64,000 nucleotides of DNA from Cheiracanthium punctorium (lineage: Eukaryota; Arthropoda; Arachnida; Araneae; Cheiracanthiidae): assembly GCA_038373885.1 (NCBI GenBank), contig JAWZYV010018244.1:248001-312000 (forward strand), in the 5' to 3' direction. Both the position numbers and the translations under genes were made by a program. Every line of letters starts with the position of its first letter. Positions within the stretch are counted from its first letter, which is position 1. Positions 23,545 to 34,642 of the stretch are shown one piece after another. The notes beneath the pieces are model-generated. The model was not told where the DNA came from. It was given only the letters and a program-made list of their open reading frames with translations, and ran no database searches.

Positions 23545-23780
23545 AAGCTGAACATCTGTGATTTAAATAATTTGAGCTTGCCTGACAAGGACTCACACTC
23601 CAAACCAAAGGACCCGGGATCGAATCCAGGCTGACCAAGTATATCAGCTTGGATTCCGTAATCAGCTGACCTAGTACTGTAGCAAGATTGGTTGGATTGT
23701 AGGAAGGAAAGGTACTAACGAGGAATGATTCCATTTCCGGTAATGTGGTGTTTTAAATTGAACTGAGAACCTCTGTTCTA
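23545..23780 (+). repeat. Possible tRNA-derived SINE
   Basis: GGGATCGAATCCAGG near 23617 fits the B box consensus, preceded by GAGCTTGCCTGACAAGG that could be part of a tRNA head. A ~150-bp body follows. No second copy in the window and no TSD, so the call is tentative. Confidence 0.35.
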
Positions 23781-23874
23781 CACGCCTGAGGAACCCTAGA
23801 GTGGACATTTATAGCTTCAATAGCTTTCCAGCTTCTGCTAAGCTGCCCCTCTTCGTCTCTAAAATGAAATTAAA

Positions 23875-24258
23875 TTAACCCTTTCCAATGAGGCGCAACC
23901 CTTTCCACAGCTGGCTGTGCGGCACAGCCAGCTGCCGTCAAAAAAGGGTCTCTAGATCTGTGACAACGCGATGAACGTTTCGATCATCCGCCATCTTGCT
24001 GGTAGTTAAGTCGAGCGATGGCAACGGCTGTCCTTTTTCCAGCATTGGGCAATCTCTCCAGCTGTTCTCGCATTCTTCCGTTTTTCAGCAGATGTCAGTG
24101 CTGTTAAAAATAATCGTAACCATTTTTTTACGAGAAATGACGTGCTAAAAAGTAAAGGATTCTTGTGGAGCTATGTCATCCGCAACTATTTTTATAGAAA
24201 TCCAATCTATTCTTCGTGACTGGCAACAGTCAAAACGTCAGAGTTTGGTGTTCCCAGT
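23875..24258 (-). mobile_element. piggyBac-type hairpin MITE, copy 4 (truncated)
   Basis: Reverse orientation. TTAA at 23875-23878 begins the hairpin end, which has lost the outer part of one arm (CCTTTCC joins directly to ACAGCTGGCTGTGC). The unique half continues to GTTTGGTGTTCCCAG at 24258, where similarity stops about 30 bp before the expected terminus. The terminal repeat and TTAA on that side are gone, so this copy cannot move. Confidence 0.9.
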
Positions 24259-24724
24259 CGAACAGCCTAAACGGCTCGTAGAAAATCCGGCAGCGGTGTT
24301 GAGGTGAATTCATCTGCACAACGCCTTTCAAAATCCGATAAAATAACATCATTTATCATTCGAAGCTAATTTATTTTTCTGAAAAAACCACCTTCGTTAA
24401 AGCTTCCATTGCAGAACTCATGATTTTGCGTTCCCGTCGTCCTAACCTGGCATCATGCCCTTTAACGATTTCCTGGTTCCTTCCGTTTCGTCCGTTTCAT
24501 TTCCGTTTGCGAACAGCCGTTCTAATATGCGAATTATAAATTTACCTGCCCATCCAAAAAGCGGAATGGAACTGTTTTTCTTTTTTCTTTTCTTGCGAAT
24601 AAAACGTGAAATCGGAGAATAAATAAGCAGCTTTGCCAGAAAAAAATATGTTAATGAAGAATCGATGGGTGGGACATTAACCCAGTTTCTGTTTGTTTAA
24701 GTGTTATTTGTCGGCGCGTCGTTG
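24259..24724. other. Unique, GC-richer spacer
   Basis: Between two piggyBac copies. It resembles no other part of the window and has no long frame. It may be host sequence exposed by the deletion that truncated copy 4. Confidence 0.35.
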
Positions 24725-25241
24725 TTAACCCTTTGAGACGCAACCCTTTCCCAATGCTGAAAAAAGGGCAGCCGTTGCCATCGCTCGACTTAACTACCAG
24801 CAAGATGGCGGACGATCGAAACGTTCATCGCGTGCCATAGATCTAGAGACATTTTTTGACACAGCTGGCTGTGCGCGAGCACAGCCAGCTGTGTCAAAAA
24901 ATGTCTCTAGATCTATGGCACGCGATGAACGTTTCGATCGTCCGCCATCTTGCTGGTAGTTAAGTCGAGCGATGGCAACGGCTGCCCTTTTTTCAGCATT
25001 GGGCAATCTATCCAGCTATTCTCGCGTTCTTCCATCTTTCGGCAGATGCCAGTGCTGTTAAAAATAATCGTGACTATTTGTTTTACGGGAAATGACGTGC
25101 TAAAAAGTAAAGGATTCTCGTGGAGCTATGTCACCCGCAACTATTTTTATAGAAATCAAATCTATTCTTCTTGACTGGCAACAGTCAAAACGTCAGAGTT
25201 TGGTGTCCTCACGGCGAGGACACCGCGCGTTAAAGGGTTAA
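24725..25241 (-). mobile_element. piggyBac-type hairpin MITE, copy 5, with perfect palindrome
   Basis: TTAA at 24725-24728 and 25238-25241; reverse orientation. The hairpin at 24750-25003 has two arms of about 125 bp that appear fully complementary around the loop GCGA (24875-24878). Variants private to this copy (CCATAGATC with GATCTATGG; GAGACATTTTTTGACAC with its complement) are present in both arms. The arms include CAAGATGGCGG, a YY1-type site. The terminal stem near 25201-25226 has changed to GTCCTCACGGCGAGGACACC. Confidence 0.95.
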
Positions 25242-25329
25242 GTATTAGATCCGCTGTAAGATTTTACTAGGTTATTATCACAACAACGACATTTCACTGC
25301 TGGCGTTTTTTCTTTTTTAACACTTTCCA

Positions 25330-25760
25330 ACAAGGTTAAAAAATGTTTATGATTGAGCTTTGCCTGTCTGTCCGTCCGTCCGTGCTCTAGCTACTGTAAA
25401 TATGCATCGATTATTACGAAATTTATATATGTTGTTCCTATGTACTGTACCATATACCTATTGAAAATGGTGCTATTAAGATTTTATAGTTCTTTTACAG
25501 GAGCACCCGGAAGAATTCCAATACATGACACTCTGTAAGAAGTCATTCTTTAAAAGCGTATTTTAGAAATATTTGTCGTGGCTATTTCAAACAAAACAGA
25601 ATGGATATAAGTAAGCTATTAAACACTATTGTTTAATTATCTGTGTCGGAAGTAGTATCCGTAGCATTTATAGTTGCATTTCGGAAGCACTCAAAAGAAT
25701 TCTAATTCATTAAGGGCTATGTCAGTTTAGAGACTTTAATTCATTCCATACTCAATACAG
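25330..25760 (+). repeat. Dispersed repeat family Y, copy 1
   Basis: Shares with 27780-28290 (inverted) an ordered series: CTGTCTGTCCGTCCGT, GTAAATATGCATCG, GGAGCACCCGGAAGAATTCC (versus GGAGCTTCCCGAAAAATTCC), AAAGCGTATTTTAGA and CTATTTCAAACAAAACA. It is an old interspersed repeat of unknown class; the frame at 25353-25538 is not conserved between copies. Confidence 0.7.
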
Positions 25761-26049
25761 TAAGTGGATAAACGTTTATAACGGTTTACTCTTCATTTAA
25801 AAGATGAAAATAACATTTAAAGTTCTTTTACAGGGTCTCATAAATTGCATTAATTGTGATATGCAGCTTTTTTATGCTATCTTGAAAAAATGTAACAATA
25901 CATTACCATGTATGGCGCAGAAAGATTGTTGTGCTAGAAAGTTTTTTATAGTCGGTGAGTTTGGCATGATTTATCTTCCTTTTCTTCTACTGATTGCACT
26001 ATTTCTGGAAAATGTTTTACAGACTTTAAAACACAAACTAGTAACGTTT

Positions 26050-26520
26050 TCTTAGGTACTAGAAAGTAATGTTTTTTGCTTTTGTTTTTAAATATTAAAT
26101 TCAAACAAATAAACAACAAGTTTTTAATTACAAACAGGCTGTCCTTATACATAGGATGCATATTTGTTACATTTTAAAGCAAGAATTTTATAGATAACTT
26201 TTTTCTTACAAGAAAGTTAAAAAAAAAAAAAAAACGGGAAAGAGGCCGTGTTCCTCCTTAAAGGACAAATTTCAAAATGTCCTGATACTGATTGCTTTTT
26301 TTTTGCGATGGGGGGGAGGGAGTAATCGTGAGTGTTGTATTTTACAGCAAGAATTTTATGGATATCTTTTTTTCCCTCTTTGAGATAGAGAGAGATATAT
26401 CAAAGAAGGTTTTGAACCCCTGGCCCTTCCCCCTCAGGTTACGAATTTTGTAATTAGCTTCAGTAGTAATAGATAAGCGAAATATTGGCATACAAAAAAA
26501 ATTGACTCTTTCTATTCCCC
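26050..26520 (+). repeat. Dispersed repeat family Z, copy 2
   Basis: Collinear with 21405-21990 but without the foldback insertion, so it shows the pre-insertion arrangement. It contains a poly-A tract at 26220-26234 and an internal G-rich run near 26310. Confidence 0.65.
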
Positions 26521-27779
26521 CTAATCTCTGCTTGATTTATTTACTGTTGGTCTTATTATCTTAAAATTTCATTGCATTACTAGTTAACATCAACACAAAT
26601 GTGGTTTAAAAAAAATCATTAGGAGTAAGTTGAGAAAAAGAAATTACAAAACAGCACTTTGTATAAAAGGCCAGACAAGAAAAGAATGGATTGTTTAAAA
26701 TACGAAGCACATAAAAGCACTCAAAAGATATATTAAATTACGTTTGCTTTAAGCTGTGCAAAGTTAATAAAAGAACACGCACTTTAATAATTTTTATGTT
26801 TTCGATTGCAAAAGTTGGCTCGGTTACTTTTTAACGTCATAATCACGCCAACTGCCGTGAATTTTATGGTGTGTATAAAAAACCATAAATATTATCTGAC
26901 ATTAAATGTAATGCTAGTCCATTTCAAGTTTGAAAGAGCATTCTGTATTTTTTCCCTTCACATTTTATGTGTTTGCAATTTCGAATCTAGTTCAATATCT
27001 TAAAAATAATCATTTTAGAAAGCTGAATTCTTTTATGAAAGCTTGTGTTTTTAAGAACGGGGAGATATTTTAATCACGTCTTGAGAAATATCATTTGTGT
27101 TCTTCTGATGTTCGTATGGAATAACATTAAAGTATTCAATGGAATTTAAATGTGACTGAATTAGTAAAAAAAAAATCGTTTATCTTTTCTTTTCTTTTTT
27201 TTTTCAGAGGCAATTCAGCTTTGTGCGAAACGAGATCAATTTATCAATTTTTTTAGTTCTTCCGGTAGTTAGTTTATTGTATACATATTTTCAACTAGTA
27301 GATATAAAACTGGCTGTGGCAGCAACTATGCGGGAGCTAGAAAAAAATATATTTGGCAAAAAAATCGTACTCTAATGGTCTACATTCAATACATTTAATC
27401 TTTGCCCACTCAAAATAAGTAATTTCATGTTCCATTTTTAATATTATAGTTCCCTAAATAGTACTGTGTTTCCACTTAAGTTGTTAAATTAATTCTGAAT
27501 TCAAGATGCGAACCAAAATCTGGATATTTTCAAGACGCTATTTCAAGAGTACTGAGCATTACAAGGGTCTAGAGCAATTTCCACAAGTTAAAAACGGCCA
27601 AAAACTGGGAGCTGATGGATTTTCAGATTTCTAAAGTAGCTCAGAATTTTTTTTTCGATATTTTATTTTACATAAATAAGAACAATTTCAACTCGATTGC
27701 ATCAAACGGTGTGGATTTTATTACTTTTCAGCATAATATTTTAGTTATGAAATAACGTCAAAAAAGATATATTTCACTA
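26521..27779. other. No recognised feature
   Basis: AT-rich sequence; short frames only, and no element ends were found. Confidence 0.45.
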
Positions 27780-28290
27780 TTAATGTAATTTTGCGAAAAA
27801 GCCTGTAAAAAATCTATATGTTATTTCTATTTTTTATTATGAAAAATAAGCTATTATAGATGTCTATTGTACGAGCATTGTGCTTGAAGTGGATGAATGT
27901 CTCTGAGTTGTCATAGACTTTAATGTACTGGAATACTTTTTAGTGCTGCGATGAAAGAACCATAAATGGAACATAGACAATTTCCGATTGAAAGCATTAA
28001 TTTGTAGTCCTCAATTTCGTGTATCAATTTTGTTTTGTTTGAAATAGACGAGTATCTCTAAAATACGCTTTAAACAATGGCTGTATCGGAATTTTTCGGG
28101 AAGCTCCAGTAAAATAAGCAATAACGTATACCAATTTCAATAGGCTAATTACCTTTATAAATTTCGTTTTCGATTTCTTAATTATAAATTAATAACTGGT
28201 GCATATTTACGGCAGTTAGAGCACTGACGAACGCACAGACACACAAACCAAAATCATAAACAATTTTCATCTTTGTTTCAAAGTGTAAAA
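27780..28290 (-). repeat. Dispersed repeat family Y, copy 2
   Basis: Inverted relative to copy 1. The portion 27780-27960 also matches 35990-36180 in the same orientation (GTGCTTGAAGTGGATGAATG versus GTGCTTGAAATGGATGAATG). Together the copies outline a repeat of at least 500 bp. Confidence 0.7.
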
Positions 28291-28355
28291 AATATGCTTA
28301 GTGTTAAAAATAGTGTGTATGTTACAGCACAGAACTTTTACACAGATAAAAATTA

Positions 28356-28449
28356 ACTAACTAATAATAAGACACTAAACCAATATTTTAAAGTATTACA
28401 AATTAACTATAATAAGACACTAAGCCAATATTTTAAAGTATTATTGGCT
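28356..28449 (+). repeat. 45-bp tandem duplication
   Basis: AATAAGACACTAA followed by CCAATATTTTAAAGTATT occurs twice with a period of 45 bp, directly before piggyBac copy 6. The last unit ends in CCAATATTTTAAAGTATTAT followed by TGG, which is partly palindromic. Confidence 0.8.
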
Positions 28450-28868
28450 TTAACCCTTTAACGCGCAGTGTTCCCGCTCTGGGATCACCAAACTCTGACG
28501 TTTTGACTGTTGCCAGTCACGAAGAATAGATTGGATTTCTATAAAAATAGTTGCGGGCAACATAGCTCCACGAGAATCCTTTACTTTTTAGCACGTCATT
28601 TCCCGTAAAAAAATTGTCACGATTATTTTTAACAGCACTGACATCTTCTGGAAAATGGAAAAATGCGAGAGCAGCTAGATAGATTGCCCAATGCTGAAAA
28701 AAGGGCAGCCGCTGCCATCGCTCGACTTAACTATCAACAAGATGGCGGACGATCGGAACGTTCATCGCGTGCCACAGATCTAGAGACCCTTTTTTTGACG
28801 ACAGCTGGCTGTGCTCGCGCACAGCCAGCTGTCGGCCGAGGTAAACAGCTGTCGGCTGTTTACCTCTG
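28450..28868 (+). mobile_element. piggyBac-type hairpin MITE, copy 6 (3' end lost)
   Basis: TTAA at 28450-28453 and an intact left half and left arm. The hairpin loop is TCGC, the complement of the GCGA of copy 2. Just past the loop (about 28833) the right arm stops and is replaced by a new inverted repeat, GAGGTAAACAGC-TGTCG-GCTGTTTACCTC (28838-28866). The right terminus and second TTAA are missing. Confidence 0.9.
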
Positions 28869-30016
28869 ACATAAATCATAGCATAGTCTTTTCCGAGATA
28901 TGACAGTTTTAAAATTCCCTTCATTTATAAATTCATAAATCACGTCACAAAGAAAAAAAAAACTATTGATAAAATGAGGGGGTTTGTTGTTATTGTTGTT
29001 GTCTTCTTTCACTCAAAGCACGACAGTAATTCATCAAAACTATTTGAAGATTAAATTTAGAAATTACATCTTCAGTTCTCGAAACTATCTCAAAACACAA
29101 TGAACTGTTGCATGGAAATCCATATTCTTACTGTATGTTTTGAAAGTGGAGAATCGATGTGTCACTTTTTTTATGACCTGAAGATGAATTAGCGTTAAAA
29201 ATTCTTTCTACTTGAATGCTGAAAAATATACGCGACATTTCGTTATTAATAATGTATGGCCTTAGTGAAGAACTTTATTGAAAAAAAGCCCGAGATCAAT
29301 TATTCATGAAGCTACATTATTTTTCATGAATTGGCTAGTGTTAGCGAAATGAATTGACATGAAGTACTTTAATTTAAATTAATTTTTTAGTAATTAATTG
29401 CTTCCGGGGCGTTGGTAATACATATGCTTAAAACTTTTTGGATTAAGTGATGAAAAAAAAGGTATAACTAAAAGTATAAGTAAAAGTATAATTAATGCTG
29501 TACTTTACTTTGTTTTTAAAATTCATACTATTGTAATCACCATATTTTCGTTGCAAGTGTATACTTTTCTACTGCTTGAAAATAAAATAAAATAAATAAT
29601 TAATAAAGTATAAATTCAATTGTAAAAGACTCCTAATTGACGTACTGCCAAAATGAAAATATCGTCTAAAATATTATTATTGTGCATCTTTGTATTAAAG
29701 AGTTATCTATATATTAAAGCAGAATTAAGTTTCAAAAGCTCAATAGAAGCTCATATTTTTATTTCAAGTTCAGCATGTTAAAATATAAATTTTCATAGAT
29801 TTTCAATGAAAACACAAAATAATATTTTATAAGAATTTTTTTCAATTACACACTTTTTTCGTATTAATTATCAATACAAAACCATAAATTGAAAGATACA
29901 AACTTTACTTTTATAGTCAGTTTGATTTGAAAACATTGAAATTAAATTCTGTGGAAGAGTAATAAGTGTCCATGCAAAATAATTGGAGTTTTACTTTTTT
30001 TAAACGTTAACACAAT
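28869..30016. other. No recognised feature
   Basis: AT-rich with a GTT-rich run near 28985; no supported gene or element. Confidence 0.45.
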
Positions 30017-30127
30017 CAGTGCCGCAACTAGAGGTGGAGAAGGGAGGGGGCTACCCAGGGGAGTGTTGAAGGGGGCGACAAATTTAAGGTTTTATCCAAA
30101 TGACGTGAACTCTTAGTCGCGGCACTG
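30017..30127. mobile_element. hAT-type MITE (111 bp)
   Basis: Ends CAGTGCCGCAACTAGAGG and, read inward from the right, CAGTGCCGCGACTAAGAG. Flanking 8-mers AACACAAT and ATCACAAT match at seven of eight positions. Very short and G-rich inside. Confidence 0.8.
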
Positions 30128-31234
30128 ATCACAATGAAAATAATTAATTAATTAATCCGGGATTCGCCATTTCCATTAACACGCTTAAATTTTATCAAAT
30201 TCTGAATTAATTAAATTAATAAACCATTCATTTCCTATTTCATTTTATAAATCCCTATAAATATTTAAAAAGTAAGCTCAACATCTGATTTCTTTTTATT
30301 CATTACAAGATGTAAGGGACACTGAGGTCCAAAGTAACACCATAGAGAAGGGGGATATAGGACCTATATCCCTTCCGTATGAGTAACACCGATCAGTTGT
30401 AAAATTTCATGTTCAATGCATGATATAGTTCATACAAAACTCAAGATATGGAAGCTTGGAAGAGCACCCACTAAGAATTCAAGGATATAACATGCAAAGA
30501 AATCAGCTGAGATGGTGGCGTGATATGGTGGGATAAAGGCTTTGGTTTGTTTTTGTTTTTTTCTATAGCAAAAAGTTTTTTCTTTATGTTCTTACTCCTA
30601 GTGCCCAACATGTGGGGGGCATAATTACTTAAGTGACTTATCAATGTCTCATACTTTTATCCGTATTTTACTGCATCTCAAGTCTCAAGTTTATACTATT
30701 ACGCATTTCAGTGTAATCGAACGAGAATTTTAAATAGCACTATCCATAATGTCAAGAGATCATTTGGACAACTGTATCACCTGTAAAAGATGGGCCTACG
30801 TAAAGTGTACAAGAGGTGAATGCCAAAATGTATCCCCGGGTTGCTTTCTGAGTATCTTTTCTTAATAATGTCGATAATTGTCAATAAATTGTTCAAACGT
30901 GCTTTTTTTCCTTTATTTTACTAACCTTTAGTTTAGGAACATTGAATTCATTTCCTCAACAAATTCTATGCATTAATTAGCATTATCTCTCAATTTTTTT
31001 TCCTGCAGCAGGCTATCTTTAAGAAATATGATTAGAAATGTTACATTAACATTCGACTCACGTGTCAAATGTTATTGCAAAATAGAATTTATTCAAATGT
31101 TTGCAATTTTCTCAAATGTCTAGTTCAGATTTGCGTTGAGTTCCTATTATGTTATGGAATTATTGATCTAAATGTTACCACTGACCCCAGTCTCCCCTAA
31201 ATTTTTTATAAAAAATATCTGTACTTTTACTATT
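30128..31234. other. No recognised feature
   Basis: AT-rich sequence with short frames and no repeat ends. Confidence 0.45.
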
Positions 31235-31770
31235 TTAACCCTTTAACGCGCAGTATTCCCGCTCTGGGAACACCAAACGGACGTTTTGACTGTTGCCAGT
31301 CACGAAGAATAGATTGGATTTCTATGAAAATAGTTGCGAGTGACATAGCTCCACGAGAATCCTTTACTTTTTAGCACGTCATTTCCCGTAAAAAAAATTG
31401 TCACGATTATTTTTAACAGCACTGACATCTGCTGAAAAATGGAAGAATGCGAGAACAGCCGGATAGATTGCCCAATGCTGGAAAAAGGGCAGCCGTTGCC
31501 ATCGCTCGACTTAACTACCAGCAAGATGGCGGACGATCGAAACGTTCATCGCGTGCCACAGATCTAGAGACCCCTTTTTTGACGCAGCTGGCTGTGCCTG
31601 CCACAGCCAGCTGCGTCAAAAACACGGTCTGCGTCAAAAAAGGGGTCTCTAGATCTGTGGCAAGCAATGAACGTTTCGATCGTCCGCCATCTCTCTGGTA
31701 GTTAAGTTGAGCGATGGCAACGGCTGCCCTTTTTTCAGCATTGGGAAAGGGTTGCGCCTCAAAGGGTTAA
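31235..31770 (+). mobile_element. piggyBac-type hairpin MITE, copy 7 (full length)
   Basis: TTAA at 31235-31238 and 31767-31770. Hairpin centre GGCTGTG-CCTGC-CACAGCC near 31595. A ~20-bp extra piece, AAAACACGGTCTGCGTCAAA, is inserted in the right arm as a partial re-duplication of GTCTGCGTCAAA. Both arms share GAGACCCC / GGGGTCTC. The frame at 31447-31701 simply reads through the arms. Confidence 0.95.
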
Positions 31771-32159
31771 AAGTGCATTATAATTTTGTCTATAAAGAAA
31801 GAAAAAAAAACAACAATTCTCAAATTTTGGATCAGTTGCCAGAAATTTATTGCTGGAAGTATTTGATAAAAACTATTTCCAATGAAACTTATCCATAGTT
31901 TTAGCTCCAACTTTCAGAAACTCCCCACCGTGTATTTCCATTATGTGTTAGGGGGTTCATTCATGATTCTCACACGCATTATATCGAGCTTATAGCCGCA
32001 GGCATCCTTCTGGAACAACTTGGAATAGAGAATGAATATTCATGTGCTTTATAAGCGCTCCTTGTCCCCTACATTTTACATGATCTTTATTTTTCGTTTA
32101 TTATTGTAATGAAAATGCAGTTTTAATAACGACTGTCCATGGAAATTACACGCAAGTTT

Positions 32160-32385
32160 ACACGAGGGATATCTGCCTAAGGGTAGGGTATCTTGGGAGC
32201 TGGACTTTTTAAGGGGTTCAAACACATATTCACGTGGGATGTAGAGAAATGCAACCAACTTCCGACCGTTAGATCGACAGCCGCGCGAGAGGCCAGAATT
32301 CTGGACTTGCACATTTCAGCCGTCTACCAATTACCAGTATCTTATCCACTCGACCATGCAGATATGTTATCCTTTCCTCTTGCTG
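32160..32385 (-). mobile_element. tRNA-derived SINE, copy S1
   Basis: Minus strand order: tRNA-like head GCATGGTCGAGTGGATAAGA (good A box), decayed B box region (AGTCCAGAATTCTGG), then the body CTGTCGATCTAACGGTCGG, CACGTGAATA, GAACCCCTTAAAAAGTCC and the tail TTAGGCAGATA. The same order occurs in copies S3 and S5. The frames here are by-products of the SINE. Confidence 0.8.
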
Positions 32386-32400
32386 GGTGTTTCACAAATA

Positions 32401-32855
32401 CAGAGTGATTATAATTAAAGTTCCACTTTAAAATGATCATAAAAGGAAAAATATTGGACCAAATGTTATCAAACTTGGTAATTGGGTAAAGGTGGTCAGG
32501 GGATTTATTATCGGAGGAAAAAAGTTCAAAAATTCAACACCAGGGGCCGAACCCCCGAAATTTTGATTTTTGTTAACAAAATGATAATGATATAGTGTCC
32601 TCTAGGAAAAAATAATGGATTTTTTACCGTTAGGACACCCCTCCAAAATATTTTTCATGAGGGGAGGGGGTTGGACTCCTGGACCTCCCCCCTTAAATAA
32701 GTCCTTGCCTCTGGTGTTGAATTTTTGAACTTTTTTTTCCCGCGGATAATAAATCACCTTACCACCTTTACACAATTACCAAGTTTGATAACTTTTGGTC
32801 CAGTAGTTTTCCTTTTCCGATAGTTTTAAAGTGGACCTTTAATTAAAATCACCCT
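32401..32855. mobile_element. Unclassified TIR element with ~140-bp inverted ends (455 bp)
   Basis: Left end CAGAGTGATTATAATTAAAG; the right end read inward is CAGGGTGATTTTAATTAAAG. Complementarity continues for about 140 bp through ATCAAACTTGGTAATTG, AAAGGTGGT and AAAAATTCAACACCAG. The flanks show no clear TSD and the left end abuts SINE S1. A DNA-transposon MITE or foldback; superfamily not assigned. Confidence 0.75.
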
Positions 32856-33993
32856 GTGCTTGCGAAAATGAGACAAGTAACTGAATTCTAAAAGGTATTC
32901 AATAAAATGCGAGAAAGCAGATGGTGTTTGATAACGGTAGAATCAAACCTCAAATAAGCGTTTTTCTTTAAAAATTCATTTGTGTAAGGGTATATCATAG
33001 TAATTTTTTTTGAGGGGGTATGAAATGCTGTACGAGCATGGATTTTTAAAAAATCCAGATTTTATGGCATTGTACTTTTAAACGACATTTATAATAGTTT
33101 TGGCTTACTGAATGAAAAATTCGTAGAGTTAATTTTATTTTAGAAATACTTTAACTAATAAATAAAGTTAGGAAAAATTTTAAGCATTCATGAAAATTAT
33201 TAAATATGTAGTAGAAATTGAGAAAAATTGCGAATTAATTTTTTAATGTAAACCATAAATAGAAGTAAAATATTGACATTATTTCATTTAAGCCTGCAAT
33301 TTTTTATACTCTACTTATTCATGCAGAAACATAGTAATGAGATATAATGTATTATGCTCAGGAGGAGATTTGTTACATGAAAATATTCAATCAAATGTTA
33401 AGAAAAATGTAAATTTATATTAAAATCTCCCATTAACACATGCTTCAAGTTTTAATTCCTAAATTAATTTATTTTACTATAAATACAGAAAAAAAAAATC
33501 CAGACAGTAACTTTAGATTCAAAGAGAATTAGAAACCAAGATTTTTTATCATGTGTATGAGCAGACGAGACGTAATAAAAACTTTCATATTTATTTAGAA
33601 CAGTTTTTATTTTGCAATCTTATTTTAAAGAAGTGATTATTCTCACTTTTCGAAGTGATGTGAGCTACTCTTAATAGAACATATAGTTTTATAGTTTTAA
33701 CACGGATGATGGTAGACTCTTTTTTTCTTCCCCAGATCCTCTCATGTACATATTCTGAATATGAGTCTATAATATGAATGTATAACCAGATGTCCCTACT
33801 TTTTGGGGACTGTTTCAATATTGAAAAGTGAATCGTTAAACACTATAAGTTTTATGTTTGTTAAATGTTGTTACAATGAAAACAAGAATTGTTTCTTCAC
33901 GACACAGCTTTAAAATAGTGTTACTTGTGAGCCACGTAGTGTACTGTAATGTAATAAATCTGTTTTTATTTGACTTGTTTAAAATTAACCGTC
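32856..33993. other. No recognised feature
   Basis: AT-rich; short frames only. Confidence 0.45.
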
Positions 33994-34255
33994 CGTCGCA
34001 CAGTGGAGTATTTGTGTCAAAATCCTGGCCAAAAATATTTTTCATGTGTTTTAGCGTTAAAATCATTACTGTTGACTTTTGACTTACTTTTTAGTATTAT
34101 GTATTTCTTAAATTATATAAAAAAGCATGTTGTCGCCAAATTTGGCGATATATCGCCAAACGACACGAAGTTGGTTTCTAACAAATGTCTTGTTCGGGGG
34201 AGTGTCCCTTACTGGGAAGTACTGCTATTGTATAATACCACTTATAAATGTAATA

Positions 34256-34375
34256 ACACGCGGCTGTCGATCTAACGGTCTGGAGTTTTGGGCGATTTTC
34301 TCCAGATGTCACGTGAATACGCATTAGAACCCCTTAAAAAGCCCTCCGCCCAAGGCAACCTTCCCGTTAGGCAAA
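34256..34375 (+). mobile_element. tRNA-derived SINE, copy S2 (5' truncated)
   Basis: Begins CGCGGCTGTCGATCTAACGG and contains TCTGGAGTTTTGGGCGATTT, CCAGATGTCACGTGAATACG, ATTAGAACCCCTTAAAAAG and the tail GTTAGGCAAATAG. The tRNA head is absent. It lies inside the Transib element and so was inserted later. Confidence 0.8.
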
Positions 34376-34598
34376 TAGCAGTGTAGCTGTGCCTTAACCA
34401 CAATAAAAATATATAAATGTAATACTTTAATAATACTTATAAATATAATGCTACTTATCTATAAATCAATTTTTAACATAAAAATTTATCTAAATGTAGT
34501 TACTATAAGGATCTTAGTTTTCTAATGACTTCTGAAGATTAACTTTTTCATTCTGATTCTTTTGAACACTGATATTCGTCTTCACTCAGAATCACTTT

Positions 34599-34642
34599 TT
34601 TTTTTTTTTTTTTTTTTGAGAGAGAGAGAGAGTGGGGGGGGG
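34599..34642 (+). repeat. Low-complexity T, GA and G tracts
   Basis: A T19 run is followed by (GA)n and then by a G run, all inside the Transib element. Confidence 0.9.

Noticed and set aside
33836..34066. Small protein on the minus strand across 34 kb
   Set aside because: Reads through the Transib terminal repeat; overlapping frames on the other strand are equally open.
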